Below are positions 18,578 through 32,020 of a stretch of DNA of 64,000 nt, piece by piece. Position numbers and translations under genes: made by a program. The DNA is from Variovorax sp. 770b2 (lineage in GTDB: Bacteria; Pseudomonadota; Gammaproteobacteria; Burkholderiales; Burkholderiaceae_C). The first letter of the stretch is position 1; the number at the start of each line of letters is the position of its first letter. The stretch spans positions 1,831,796 to 1,895,795 of the forward strand of contig NZ_FOXJ01000001.1 in NCBI RefSeq assembly GCF_900115685.1, written 5' to 3'. The notes under the pieces are model-generated. The model made no database searches. It was not told where the DNA came from and was given only the letters and a program-made list of their open reading frames with translations.

Positions 18578-19018
18578 TCACGGGATGCCCTGGGTGTTGT
18601 TCTTCGAGTCTGGCGAGGTCCACAAACGCGCCCGGCCTTGAGGCATCTGCTGCGGCCGCGAGGGCGTGATGCCAGGAACGCCGCCACCGGCGGAAGGTGG
18701 GCGGGCACCACCGCCCCAGTTGCCCGGCGGGCGCCCGGCCGGATAGCCGGGCCGTACCGCAGGGTAGCCCGGACGCACGGCCGGATAGCCAGGACGACCG
18801 TAGTACGGACGACGGTCGTAGTAGCGGCCACGCTCGTAATAGCCTCCGCCCTGAATGTAGACCGGGGCCGGTGAAACGACCACCGGCGACGAGTCGGAGT
18901 AGTACGGCTCCGAGTAACCGCCCGAGTAGTACGGATCGCCCGGAACCGCAACGCAGCCGGTCAACAGCGCGAGGCCGCCGAGGGCAATGCTGGCACCAAG
19001 AACGCGAATTTTTTGCAT
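18578..19018 (-). CDS. Tyr/Gly/Pro-rich lipoprotein with heptad repeats
   Basis: This is a 146-residue protein of unknown function. It has a clear lipoprotein signal with lipobox LLTGC at residues 18-22. The mature part has low complexity: Tyr/Gly/Arg-rich (YYERGRYYDRRPYYG) followed by three tandem 7-residue units of the form RPGYPA(V/G), about 21 bp each at 18730-18790. The C-terminus is Gly/Pro/Ser rich and ends WTSPDSKNNTQGIP. Such chains are probably disordered and may contact the cell wall or outer membrane; this is inference. An AAGGAG site precedes the ATG. It is followed on the same strand by def, with ligA 112 bp upstream. Confidence 0.75.
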   Translation of the reverse strand: MQKIRVLGASIALGGLALLTGCVAVPGDPYYSGGYSEPYYSDSSPVVVSPAPVYIQGGGYYERGRYYDRRPYYGRPGYPAVRPGYPAVRPGYPAGRPPGNWGGGARPPSAGGGVPGITPSRPQQMPQGRARLWTSPDSKNNTQGIP

Positions 19019-19130
19019 GAGGGGCTCCTTGTTGGCCTTCAGTTTTCTTTCAACGTCAGGTTGTAGACCCTGTTGACTGCGCTGCGATGAAGCTGCGTAA
19101 CGGCCGGTAAAGAGGCGGCTGGGCCGATCC

Positions 19131-21239
<2,109 letters not shown>

Positions 21240-22340
21240 TTAGCTGAAGAGGCGCCGTGCGAGCGGTGAGCCGGCCGCGAGATCGCGCGCATCGAGCGTG
21301 TCGTAGAGCTGCTCCAGGTCGCTGCCGATGACGTCCATCGTCTCGTCGCGCAGCAACTGGCCGTCGCTGTCGGTCACCACGCCGTCCATCTCGCGCGCGA
21401 GCGTGGCGGCGGCTTCGCGCATGCGGCGGAACGGCTCTTCGCCGCGGTCGACCTGCGGCACGTCCAGGCTCAGGCTGAGCTCGCGGATGGCCGATTGCGC
21501 CGGGTCGTCGGCCAGCGCGGCCTGGGTGTCGAAGGCAAGGCCGAGGATCGGCGGCAAGCCGACCTCCCCGGTCGGCAGCACCATGCGCCCCGGGATGATG
21601 CCGGCCACGAAACCGAGCCGGGCGGCGTTCTGCTGCACATAGCCCGGGCTCCAGGCCGCGTGCAGTGCGCGCAGCACGAAGCCCAGCTGCGCGTCGTGCG
21701 CGCTGGCGAACTGGTCCAGCTCGCGGGCCCGCGCCACTTCGTCGAGCATCTCGGGAAACTCCGGCGACCCGTTGACCGCATCGGCAAAGGCCTGCGCCTT
21801 GACCACAAACTCGGAGTATTCGATCTCGTTGAGCGCGCCCGTGCGATTGGCCAGCTGCACGCCGACCTGGAACGCGCTGTAGCGCTGGCCGGCCACCGGC
21901 GGCTCCCATTGGCCGTTGTGTTCGTTCAGGCCTTCGATGGCCACCGGCTTGCTGCCCGCGCGCCGCGTCGGCGGCATGGCCGCGATGGCGGCGTCGCCCG
22001 AGGCCAGGCCGTCCAGCGACACCGGCGCGATCACGTCGATCAGCGGATCGAGCCCGCCACGCCGCTCGCCGGTGGCGACCGGAACGCCGCTGGGCGCCGG
22101 CAGGTCGGGATCGAACAAAGGCTCGTGGCGGTCGTGCGCCGAGCGCTGGTTCGGATCGACGTGCAGCATCGGCTCCACGCCGTCGCCCGACGACATCGAG
22201 CGTTCCACGTCGGCCAGCGCTGCATCTACCGCATCGGGCTGGCGTGGCGCGTTGCGGCGCGACATCAGGGCTTCGTAGCCGACGACGGCCGCGAGAACGA
22301 GGCCTCCAAGAATGGAGAGAGCGAGAGTGAGGTTGCTCAT
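21240..22340 (-). CDS. zipA: Cell division protein ZipA-like
   Basis: This 366-residue protein anchors FtsZ to the inner membrane in the divisome. It has one N-terminal membrane span (LTLALSILGGLVLAAVVGYEAL), a short cytoplasmic linker starting MSRRNAPRQP, a Pro/Ala-rich middle, and a C-terminal FtsZ-binding domain from about residue 145 (FQVGVQLANRTGALNEIEYSEF, then RMVLPTGEVGLPPILGLAFD). It lies between smc (14-bp gap) and ligA (24-bp gap). Betaproteobacterial ZipA is divergent, so the assignment rests on topology, the C-terminal domain and the conserved neighbourhood. Confidence 0.88.
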   Translation of the reverse strand: MSNLTLALSILGGLVLAAVVGYEALMSRRNAPRQPDAVDAALADVERSMSSGDGVEPMLHVDPNQRSAHDRHEPLFDPDLPAPSGVPVATGERRGGLDPLIDVIAPVSLDGLASGDAAIAAMPPTRRAGSKPVAIEGLNEHNGQWEPPVAGQRYSAFQVGVQLANRTGALNEIEYSEFVVKAQAFADAVNGSPEFPEMLDEVARARELDQFASAHDAQLGFVLRALHAAWSPGYVQQNAARLGFVAGIIPGRMVLPTGEVGLPPILGLAFDTQAALADDPAQSAIRELSLSLDVPQVDRGEEPFRRMREAAATLAREMDGVVTDSDGQLLRDETMDVIGSDLEQLYDTLDARDLAAGSPLARRLFS

Positions 22341-22354
22341 GCGCGCCGCTCGAC

Positions 22355-25870
<3,516 letters not shown>

Positions 25871-25984
25871 GACTTGTCGGCCTGCCTTGACGTTAGCGCC
25901 AAGGTATTGATTTGTAAGGAAAATTGCACGGGCCCGCAGCTTGAAGCGAGCCGCCGCCCCAGTCTTGGATGATAACGTCAGGGC

Positions 25985-26743
25985 ATGAGTCTTTCTCCGG
26001 TTTTACCCCTTGCGGCACGACGCACCTGCCTTCTGGCCGGCGCCGCCTCCCTGATCGGCCTGGCAGGCTGTTCGTCGGTCCGGTCCACCGACCGCGCCGA
26101 GCCCTATGCCAACCAGGAATGGCTTCAATCCGGCGCCAACCGCATCGCGAACCTTTCGCTGCGCGACAACCTGCAGTCGATCCGGCGTGTGCAGACCACG
26201 CTCTACCGGCGCAATCCGCGGGAATGGCGCAAGTCGGCGACCAGCATCGACGACGCCATGCAGCGCACCTGGGACGCGATCCTCAAAGGCCCCGACCTGC
26301 CCGATCTGCGCGGTGCCACCGGCATCGACGCGATCCGGCTGGCTTTCGATACCGGTCCGCAGGCCTACCAGGGCGACCGCGTCGCGGCACTGGTGGTCGG
26401 CTGGGCCTCGATGCTCAAGCAGGCCAACGGCGGCACCTGGGAGCAGACCATGGTCGACGGCGTCAACGCCGAGAACAGCTACCGGGCCGCGCGCAACTTC
26501 GAGATCTCGCTCTGGCTGATTTCCTCCAAGACCGGCCCCGACGGCCAGCCGCTGCTGCTGGCCACCGAGATCAGCGAGCGCGGGCGCAACCTCGTGGCCG
26601 ATCGCGAACTGTCGAAGGTGGTGGCCCGGCTCGACCTGCTGGCCGCGCAGGCCGACGAGAAATACCGCCGCGCAGCGCTCGATTTCGGGCAGAACTGGGT
26701 CATGGGCGTGGTCATGCCCTTTTTCACGATGCTGCCGAAATAA
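25985..26743 (+). CDS. Conserved lipoprotein of unknown function
   Basis: This 252-residue protein has a basic N-terminus (AARRT) and lipobox IGLAGC (residues 24-29). The mature part is mostly helical, with WLQSGANRIANLSLRDNLQSI, RNPREWRKSATSIDDAMQRT, VAALVVGWASMLKQANGGTW and a repeated pattern of Ser/Arg-rich amphipathic helices. I do not recognise a named domain. It diverges from smc. GATAAC lies 8 nt before the ATG, so it may also use a near-leaderless promoter like map. The last residues (VMGVVMPFFTMLPK) are hydrophobic. Confidence 0.8.
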   Translation: MSLSPVLPLAARRTCLLAGAASLIGLAGCSSVRSTDRAEPYANQEWLQSGANRIANLSLRDNLQSIRRVQTTLYRRNPREWRKSATSIDDAMQRTWDAILKGPDLPDLRGATGIDAIRLAFDTGPQAYQGDRVAALVVGWASMLKQANGGTWEQTMVDGVNAENSYRAARNFEISLWLISSKTGPDGQPLLLATEISERGRNLVADRELSKVVARLDLLAAQADEKYRRAALDFGQNWVMGVVMPFFTMLPK

Positions 26744-26768
26744 GCCCGCCGGATGGCGTGGCTCCAGA

Positions 26769-26811
26769 GGAAATATATTTCCCCAAATTCCATTTACGGT
26801 AATATGTTTCC
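26769..26811. promoter_or_regulatory. Two AT-rich operators upstream of hipB
   Basis: GGAAATATATTTCC at 26769-26782 is a perfect 14-bp palindrome. GGTAATATGTTTCC at 26798-26811 matches it at 12 of 14 positions and ends right at the hipB GTG. Their centres are 29 bp apart, close to three helical turns. HipB-type antitoxins bind paired palindromes and repress their own operon, so these are the likely sites. The stretch stands out as AT-rich in a GC-rich genome. Confidence 0.65.
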
Positions 26812-27129
26812 GTGACCAAGCAGGAACTCATCACCACCCTCGCCGCGCGGCGCGACGCCGCGGGCCTCTCGACCGCGGAGATTGCGCTGCGCTCGGGGCT
26901 GACCGAGCGCTCGGTGCGCAATGCCCTGAGCCTCCAAGGCAATCCGCAGATGTCGTCGCTGCTGGCGCTGGTCGATGCGCTCGGGCTGGAGCTGCAACTG
27001 GCGCCCAAGGGCTTCGGCGAAAGCACGGGCACCGATCCCGGCTACCGCCCGGTCACCACGCGCGTGGGCCATGCCGTCGCGCAGGCACCCGCGCCGCCGC
27101 CCTACGCCAACAAGCGCCGCACGCCATGA
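26812..27129 (+). CDS. hipB: HipB-like antitoxin (XRE-type DNA-binding protein)
   Basis: This 105-residue protein has a single helix-turn-helix domain over residues 3-62 (LITTLAARRDAAGLSTAEIA, SGLTERSVRNALS, NPQMSSLLALVDALGLELQL) and a flexible Pro-rich tail (APAPPPYANKRRTP). In HipBA systems the antitoxin binds the HipA kinase and represses the operon. The start is a GTG that abuts an imperfect operator, so occupancy would block both transcription and initiation. The stop overlaps the hipA ATG by 4 bp. No Trp is visible at the extreme C-terminus, unlike Escherichia coli HipB, so the tail contact with HipA probably differs. Confidence 0.85.
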   Translation: MTKQELITTLAARRDAAGLSTAEIALRSGLTERSVRNALSLQGNPQMSSLLALVDALGLELQLAPKGFGESTGTDPGYRPVTTRVGHAVAQAPAPPPYANKRRTP

Positions 27130-28418
27130 ACGTCAAGATCCTGGAGATCTCGCTGGGCACGCGGCGCTTCGGCAAGCTGTTCCAGTACGCAGACCTGTGC
27201 CGCTTCGTGGCGGAGCCCGAACTGATCGCCGCGCCGCCGCCGGAGGTGTTGTCCCTCTCGATGGTGGCGAGCGACCCCGCCACGCAAGCCGCCCTCTGGA
27301 GCGATGTGAAGAACCCGCTCTTCAACGCCCAGGGCGGACAGCTCCCCCGCTTCTTCCAGAACCTGCTGCCCGAAGGCGTGCTGCGCAGCCACATCGCGCA
27401 GTTGCGCGGTTGCCGCGAGAACGATCATTTCGAGTTGCTCGCGGCCTGCGGCGGCGACCTGCCCGGCGCGGTGAGCGCCAAACCGGTGTCGGTGGACCGC
27501 AGCACGCTGCAGCGGCTCATCACGCAAGACCAGGACGCGCTGGAGATGTCGGTGGTCGAGTTGCCGATGCCGCAGGGCATCTCGGTGTCGGGCGTGCAGC
27601 CCAAGCTGGGCCTGCGCCGCCAGGGCGGGCGCTACGTGGCGCGCACGCGGGCCGGCGCGAGCACCCGCGTGATCGCCAAGCTGCCCGTGGCCGGGCGGCC
27701 GCACATGCCGCAGCTTGAGATGCTCTCGCTGCGGATGGCGGGTGCCGCGGGCGTCCAGGTGTGCGACGCCGAACTCGCGCCACTCTCGGCCATCAAGGCC
27801 GAACACAGCTACGCCTTGCCCGACGAGCCCGACTTCCTGGCCGTCACGCGCTTCGATCGCGACGGCGCGCGCCGCATCCATTTCGAAGATTTTGCGCAAG
27901 TGCTCGCCGTGGACCCGATGCACAAGTACAGCGCGAGCTACCTGGACATGGCGCTGGCGATGCAGGCCTTTCCCTCGCTGGGCGAGGACGCGGTGCTCGA
28001 GCTCGTGCGGCGCCTCGCGGTGAACGACCTGCTCGGCAACCCCGACGCCCACCTGAAGAACTTCGGCGTGCTGTACATCGATGGCATTGCACCCCGCCTG
28101 GCGCCGGCCTACGACATCGTCGCGTATGCGGCGATCCAGGGCGTCGACGGCCATGCGCTTCCCCTCCTGCCGACGAACACCGCAACGCCCAGGCGCACCG
28201 CCCTCTTCACCCCCGCCAACGTGCGCGCCTTCTGCTTCTCGACCGGGCTGCACGAGCCGCTGGTGCGCCGCGTGGTCGCCGACACGGCGCGGCTCGCGCG
28301 CAGCCTCTGGCCCGGGATGATCGACGCCTCGACGCTGCCCGCGCCATGGAAAAAACGGCTGCAGCAACGCTTGCAGGCACACCCCTTGCTGCAAGGCATG
28401 GCCAGGCGCGGCAAATAG
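27126..28418 (+). CDS. hipA: HipA-like serine/threonine kinase toxin
   Basis: HipA toxins phosphorylate glutamyl-tRNA synthetase or other targets and slow growth, giving persister cells. The 430-residue length is close to Escherichia coli HipA (440). Visible are the N-terminal segment, the SVSGVQPKLGL glycine/substrate loop, the FLAVTRFDRDGARRIHFEDF segment, the catalytic loop NDLLGNPDAHLKNFG near residues 299-313 (with Asp and Asn for ATP and metal), and the DFG-like APAYDIVA. All catalytic motifs are intact, so the toxin should be active. It is translationally coupled to hipB. Confidence 0.9.
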   Translation: MNVKILEISLGTRRFGKLFQYADLCRFVAEPELIAAPPPEVLSLSMVASDPATQAALWSDVKNPLFNAQGGQLPRFFQNLLPEGVLRSHIAQLRGCRENDHFELLAACGGDLPGAVSAKPVSVDRSTLQRLITQDQDALEMSVVELPMPQGISVSGVQPKLGLRRQGGRYVARTRAGASTRVIAKLPVAGRPHMPQLEMLSLRMAGAAGVQVCDAELAPLSAIKAEHSYALPDEPDFLAVTRFDRDGARRIHFEDFAQVLAVDPMHKYSASYLDMALAMQAFPSLGEDAVLELVRRLAVNDLLGNPDAHLKNFGVLYIDGIAPRLAPAYDIVAYAAIQGVDGHALPLLPTNTATPRRTALFTPANVRAFCFSTGLHEPLVRRVVADTARLARSLWPGMIDASTLPAPWKKRLQQRLQAHPLLQGMARRGK

Positions 28419-28491
28419 GCCAACCGAAAAACGCGACCCCTAGAATGATTCAGCCCTTCACCCCTCAACCCATTCGAGGCAGCAGCAACTC

Positions 28492-29184
28492 ATGAGCTCC
28501 ATCAATTTCATCGGCGGCGAAAAAGGCGGTGTCGGCAAGTCGGTCACGGCGCGCGTGCTGGCGCAGTACTTCATCGACCGCAGCCGCCCTTTCACGGGCT
28601 TCGACACCGACCGCTCGCACAGCTCGTTCACCCGCTTCTACGAAGGCTTTGCCTCGCCCGTCGTGGTCGACAGCTACGAAGGACTCGACACGGTCGTGAA
28701 CGGCTTCGAGAGCAACCCGAAGCAGAGCGTGATCGTCGACCTCGCGGCCCAGACACTGGCGCCGCTGTCGCGCTGGATCAAGGAGTCGGACCTCTTCGAC
28801 GTGTTCGCCGAGATCGGCGTGACCGTCAATTTCTGGCACGTGCTGGACGACGGCAAGGACTCCACAGACCTGCTGGGCACGTTGATCGACACCTTCGGCA
28901 ACCGGCCCAACTACATCGTGGTGCAGAACTACGGGCGCGGCAGCGACTTCGGCATGCTGCTGGCGTCGCAGTCGCTCTCCAAGGCGAACGCGAACGGCGC
29001 GCGTGTCATTGCCCTGCCGCGTTTGCATGAAGCCAGCATGCGCAAGATCGATGCACAGAACACGAGCTTCTGGAAGGCTGTGAACGATCGCGAAGGAGTC
29101 CACGCGCTGGGGCTGCTGGAGCGCCAGCGGGTGAAGTCGTGGCTGGCGACGGCCTACGCAGCGTTCGACACGCTGCCGCTGTAA
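28492..29184 (+). CDS. ParA/MinD-like P-loop ATPase
   Basis: This 230-residue ATPase has the deviant Walker A motif GGEKGGVGKSV at residues 8-18, including the signature lysine of the ParA/MinD family, FDTDRSHSSFTRFYEGF in the switch I position, and VIVDLAAQTL as switch II/Walker B. There is no partner ParB gene here, so it is an orphan; it could be a plasmid-derived mobilisation or partition protein. A TAGAAT at 28441 may be its -10 element. It lies 73 bp after hipA and converges with the ketoreductase gene, 40 bp apart. The target is not predictable. Confidence 0.75.
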   Translation: MSSINFIGGEKGGVGKSVTARVLAQYFIDRSRPFTGFDTDRSHSSFTRFYEGFASPVVVDSYEGLDTVVNGFESNPKQSVIVDLAAQTLAPLSRWIKESDLFDVFAEIGVTVNFWHVLDDGKDSTDLLGTLIDTFGNRPNYIVVQNYGRGSDFGMLLASQSLSKANANGARVIALPRLHEASMRKIDAQNTSFWKAVNDREGVHALGLLERQRVKSWLATAYAAFDTLPL

Positions 29185-29224
29185 GCCCTGCCGGGCATCC
29201 TGTGCAGAGCGCCCGGCGGCAGGT

Positions 29225-29956
29225 TCAGATCATCCCGCCGTTGATCGAGATCACCTGCCCCGTGATGTAGGCCGCTTCGTCGCTGGCCAGGAACGAAGCC
29301 AGCGCGGCCACCTCCTGGGGCGTCCCTGCCCGCTTCACCGGCACCATCTGGTTGATGACCGCGGGATCGAACACGGCGTCCGCCATCGGCGAGGCGATGA
29401 TCCCCGGCGCAATGGCATTGACCGTCACGCCGCGCGACGCCACCTCGAGCGAGAGCGCCTTGGTCGCGCTGTTGAGCGCGCCCTTGGCCGCGGCGTAGTT
29501 GACTTGGCCCCGGTTGCCGGTGATCGCCGACACCGAGGAGATGTTCAGGATGCGTCCCCAGCGCGTGCGCATCATCGGCAGCAGCAGAGGCTGCGTCACG
29601 CGGAAGAAGCCGTTGAGCGACACGTCGATCACCTTGTGCCATTGATCGGCGCGCATGCCCGGCAGCACCGCGTCGTCGTGCACGCCAGCGTTGTTGACCA
29701 GGATCTGGACCGGCCCGCCTTCCAGGATGCGCGCGCACGCGGCGGCCGAGGCCTCGTCGCTGCGCAGGTCGAACACATGGCATTCCGCCTTGCCGCCCGC
29801 CGCCGCGATCGAAGCCGCCAGCTGCTCGACCGCTTCCGGTCGCGAATTCGCGTGCAGCAGCACCGTCGCGCCGTCGCGCGCAAACCGCTCGGCCATGGCG
29901 GCACCGAGTGCGCCGCTGGCGCCCGTGATCAGCGCACGTTTTCCTTCGAGACTCAT
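29225..29956 (-). CDS. 3-oxoacyl-ACP reductase (FabG-like), aryl-polyene type
   Basis: This 243-residue SDR enzyme reduces a 3-ketoacyl-ACP to the 3-hydroxyacyl form with NADPH. It has the TGASGALG cofactor loop, LVNNAGVHDDAVL, the catalytic Ser in NISSVSAITGNRGQ, and the Tyr and Lys in VNYAAAKGALNSATK. It is the last gene of the ten-gene operon 29225-38723 and starts inside the stop of the dehydratase gene (ATGA). In aryl-polyene clusters the homologue (ApeQ type) sits beside an ApeP-type dehydratase, exactly as here. Confidence 0.88.
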   Translation of the reverse strand: MSLEGKRALITGASGALGAAMAERFARDGATVLLHANSRPEAVEQLAASIAAAGGKAECHVFDLRSDEASAAACARILEGGPVQILVNNAGVHDDAVLPGMRADQWHKVIDVSLNGFFRVTQPLLLPMMRTRWGRILNISSVSAITGNRGQVNYAAAKGALNSATKALSLEVASRGVTVNAIAPGIIASPMADAVFDPAVINQMVPVKRAGTPQEVAALASFLASDEAAYITGQVISINGGMI

Positions 29957-30423
29957 GATCCCCTGCTTTCTGTTGCCAGCGGCGTGTTCAGGACCACCAC
30001 GGCCCGGCCCTCGGCGAGCGTGCGGCCGTCGTGGGCGTTCACCGCGAATTCATAGAGGATCTGCCGCTCGTCGCCCGACAGGCGCCTGGCCTGCACGTGC
30101 AAGGCGCCTTCGATGTCGTCCAGCCGCGCGACGGCCAGCCGCACGTTGCGCGCACTCGCCAGAAAGCCAGCCGACGGCGTGCCGCCCTCGGTGGCCAGCA
30201 ATCCGCCATGCAGCGCCATGGCCTGCGCCGCGTATTCGATGGCGTTCGGCGCGAGCAATCCGCCGGCGGTGCGCAGCGGGTTGTCCACCAGCCTGTGGGT
30301 CGTCGTGCTGCAGCGGATCACTTCCGCGTCCCACCCGTCGAGCCGCTCCAGCAGGCACATGCTGCCGCTGTGTGGAATGCGCTCGGCGATGCCCGCGCGG
30401 TCGAGCGTCTGCGGCGCCGTCAA
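29953..30423 (-). CDS. 3-hydroxyacyl-ACP dehydratase, ApeP-like hotdog protein
   Basis: This protein of about 156 residues has the ApeP pattern: IAERIPHSGSMCLLERLDGWD at the N-terminus, LLAPNAIEYAAQAMALHGGL, and a closing YEFAVNAHDGRTLAEGRAVV. ApeP-type enzymes dehydrate 3-hydroxyacyl-ACP intermediates in aryl-polyene chains. The start is taken as a TTG overlapping the methyltransferase stop (TTGA); the nearest ATG would remove the conserved PHSGS segment. It lies between the methyltransferase and ketoreductase genes and overlaps both. Confidence 0.8.
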   Translation of the reverse strand: MTAPQTLDRAGIAERIPHSGSMCLLERLDGWDAEVIRCSTTTHRLVDNPLRTAGGLLAPNAIEYAAQAMALHGGLLATEGGTPSAGFLASARNVRLAVARLDDIEGALHVQARRLSGDERQILYEFAVNAHDGRTLAEGRAVVVLNTPLATESRGS

Positions 30424-31184
30424 GCGGCGGCCTCCAGGTCGACCACCAGCAGCACGTTGGCGAAGGGCGTGCCTTCGCTCATCGGAATGCCCTGCACGCG
30501 GAAACCCAGGCGCTGCAGCAGCGCCGTCCATTCGGCCAGCGGACGGCCCCAGGTCGGCGAGACCTTGTGGCCGCGGATGCGCGTGACCGTGCGGTCGACC
30601 CATTGGCTGATCGCGAAACCACGGCGGCTCGACGCATCGCCCACGCGCAGCAGCAAGCGGGCTTTCGGGTTGCCGCCGCGCCGGAGCGCATCGCGCACCC
30701 GCGTCAACACGCCCTCTTGCGCCGCGAGGTCCACGTAGTGCAGCACGTCGAGGATCACGACCAGGTCGCAGTCGGGCAAGGCGGCCGAGCACATGTCGGC
30801 GCACACCAGGCGCGGTGTCGGCTGCAGATGACCCACCGACGCCTCGGCGCGCGCCACGTCCTTGGGCATCAGTTCGATGCCGGTGTAGTCCGCAGCGGCC
30901 GGCGTGCTCGGCCACGAGGTCGGCCAGCGCCCCTGCTGCTGCATCGTGCTCATCGACGCCAGCAGGCTCACGAAGAGGCCCTGTCCGCAGCCGATGTCGA
31001 CCACGCGGCGATGCTGCGCATCGATCAGCCCGCGCTCGAGCAACCCGCGAAACACCGGATCGCGCCCCAGCTTGCCACGCGCGAACTGCCAGGCGAAGGT
31101 GCCGCCCTTCTTGTAGGGAACGGTCGCGGCTTCGTGCAGCTCGCGCCACGCGTTGTCCGTGGACGACAACATCGCGGCACTCAC
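30420..31184 (-). CDS. SAM-dependent methyltransferase, class I
   Basis: This protein of about 254 residues has the SAM-binding motif I VVDIGCGQGLFVSLLASM near residue 62, then YTGIELMPKDVARAEASVG (acidic residue after strand 2) and LVVILDVLHYVD (motif III/IV). In aryl-polyene loci a methyltransferase modifies the ring of the aryl head group, so a similar role is inferred. The start is a GTG overlapping the deacetylase stop (GTGA); an ATG 12 nt downstream is an alternative. No membrane segment is seen. Confidence 0.82.
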   Translation of the reverse strand: MSAAMLSSTDNAWRELHEAATVPYKKGGTFAWQFARGKLGRDPVFRGLLERGLIDAQHRRVVDIGCGQGLFVSLLASMSTMQQQGRWPTSWPSTPAAADYTGIELMPKDVARAEASVGHLQPTPRLVCADMCSAALPDCDLVVILDVLHYVDLAAQEGVLTRVRDALRRGGNPKARLLLRVGDASSRRGFAISQWVDRTVTRIRGHKVSPTWGRPLAEWTALLQRLGFRVQGIPMSEGTPFANVLLVVDLEAAA

Positions 31185-32020
31185 GACTTCAGCCCTTCGG
31201 GCAGGGTCACGGCGCGCAATCCATCGGCGCGCAGGCGTTCGAGCAACAAGGGCAATACCTCCAGCAAAACGGGTTTTCCTTCAGCGGTGCGCGCGGCGTT
31301 GCCGTCGTGAAGCAGCAGGATGTCGCGGGCCTGCAGGTGGCGGGCGAGGCGCGCCATCACCTTGGCGGGGTCGCCTTCGCGGGTGTCGAAACCGCGGCGC
31401 GTCCAGCTCACGAGCGAGAGGCCCAGGCGGTGCAGCACGGGTTCGAGAAACGGATTGCGCAGCCCGGCTGGCGCGCGGAAACAGGTCGGGCGCTGGCCGG
31501 TGGCCTCGGCGAGGATGTCCTGCGCCCGTGCGATCTCGCTGGCGAAGCCGCGCGGCCCCAGGAACGAAAAGTTGTGCCGGTGCTGCGCCGTGTGGTTCTG
31601 GATGCTGTGGCCGCGCGCCACGATCTCGCGCGCCAGTTCCGGATGCGCGAGCACGCGCTCGGCGATGCAGAAGAAGGTGGCACGCTGGCCATGTGCATCG
31701 AGCAGGTCGAGCACGCGGGGCGTGACTTCGGGCTCAGGGCCGTCGTCGATGGTGATCGCCACTTCGCGGCGGGCGGCCGCCGCTTCGGGCAGCCGCGTGA
31801 CGTTGGGGCCCAGCAGGTTGCTGCGCGGCGTGAGCCCGGCACCGGTGATCAGCGCGTGATTGAGCACGATCGCGCCGATGGCCCACGGCCACGCGCCCGG
31901 CACCAGCACGCCCGCGCCGATGGCCGCCACATGCCAGGCCGCGCTGGCGCGCATGGCCGGCGGCCAGGGCCAGGATTCGGGGGTGGCGGTTGCGGAAGAC
32001 ATGGCGGCGGATTTTCCCAT
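31181..32020 (-). CDS. Polysaccharide deacetylase (NodB homology) with membrane anchor
   Basis: This 279-residue protein has two N-terminal hydrophobic segments (AAWHVAAIGAGVLVPGAW and AIGAIVLNHALITGAGLTP), then a NodB-type CE4 deacetylase domain. Motif 1 EVAITIDDGPEPEV (catalytic Asp and metal Asp), motif 2 HSIQNHTAQHRHNF (metal His), and the motif 3 segment CFRAPAGLRNPF are visible. It would remove an N- or O-acetyl group from a sugar at the membrane. Such an enzyme is not a usual member of aryl-polyene clusters. The start shares a base with the MMPL stop (TGATG). Confidence 0.85.
   Translation of the reverse strand: MGKSAAMSSATATPESWPWPPAMRASAAWHVAAIGAGVLVPGAWPWAIGAIVLNHALITGAGLTPRSNLLGPNVTRLPEAAAARREVAITIDDGPEPEVTPRVLDLLDAHGQRATFFCIAERVLAHPELAREIVARGHSIQNHTAQHRHNFSFLGPRGFASEIARAQDILAEATGQRPTCFRAPAGLRNPFLEPVLHRLGLSLVSWTRRGFDTREGDPAKVMARLARHLQARDILLLHDGNAARTAEGKPVLLEVLPLLLERLRADGLRAVTLPEGLKS

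Noticed and set aside
28492..29184. ParA-like gene as evidence of an integrated plasmid
   Set aside because: No parB, origin, relaxase or att sites are seen nearby; it is treated as an orphan ATPase.
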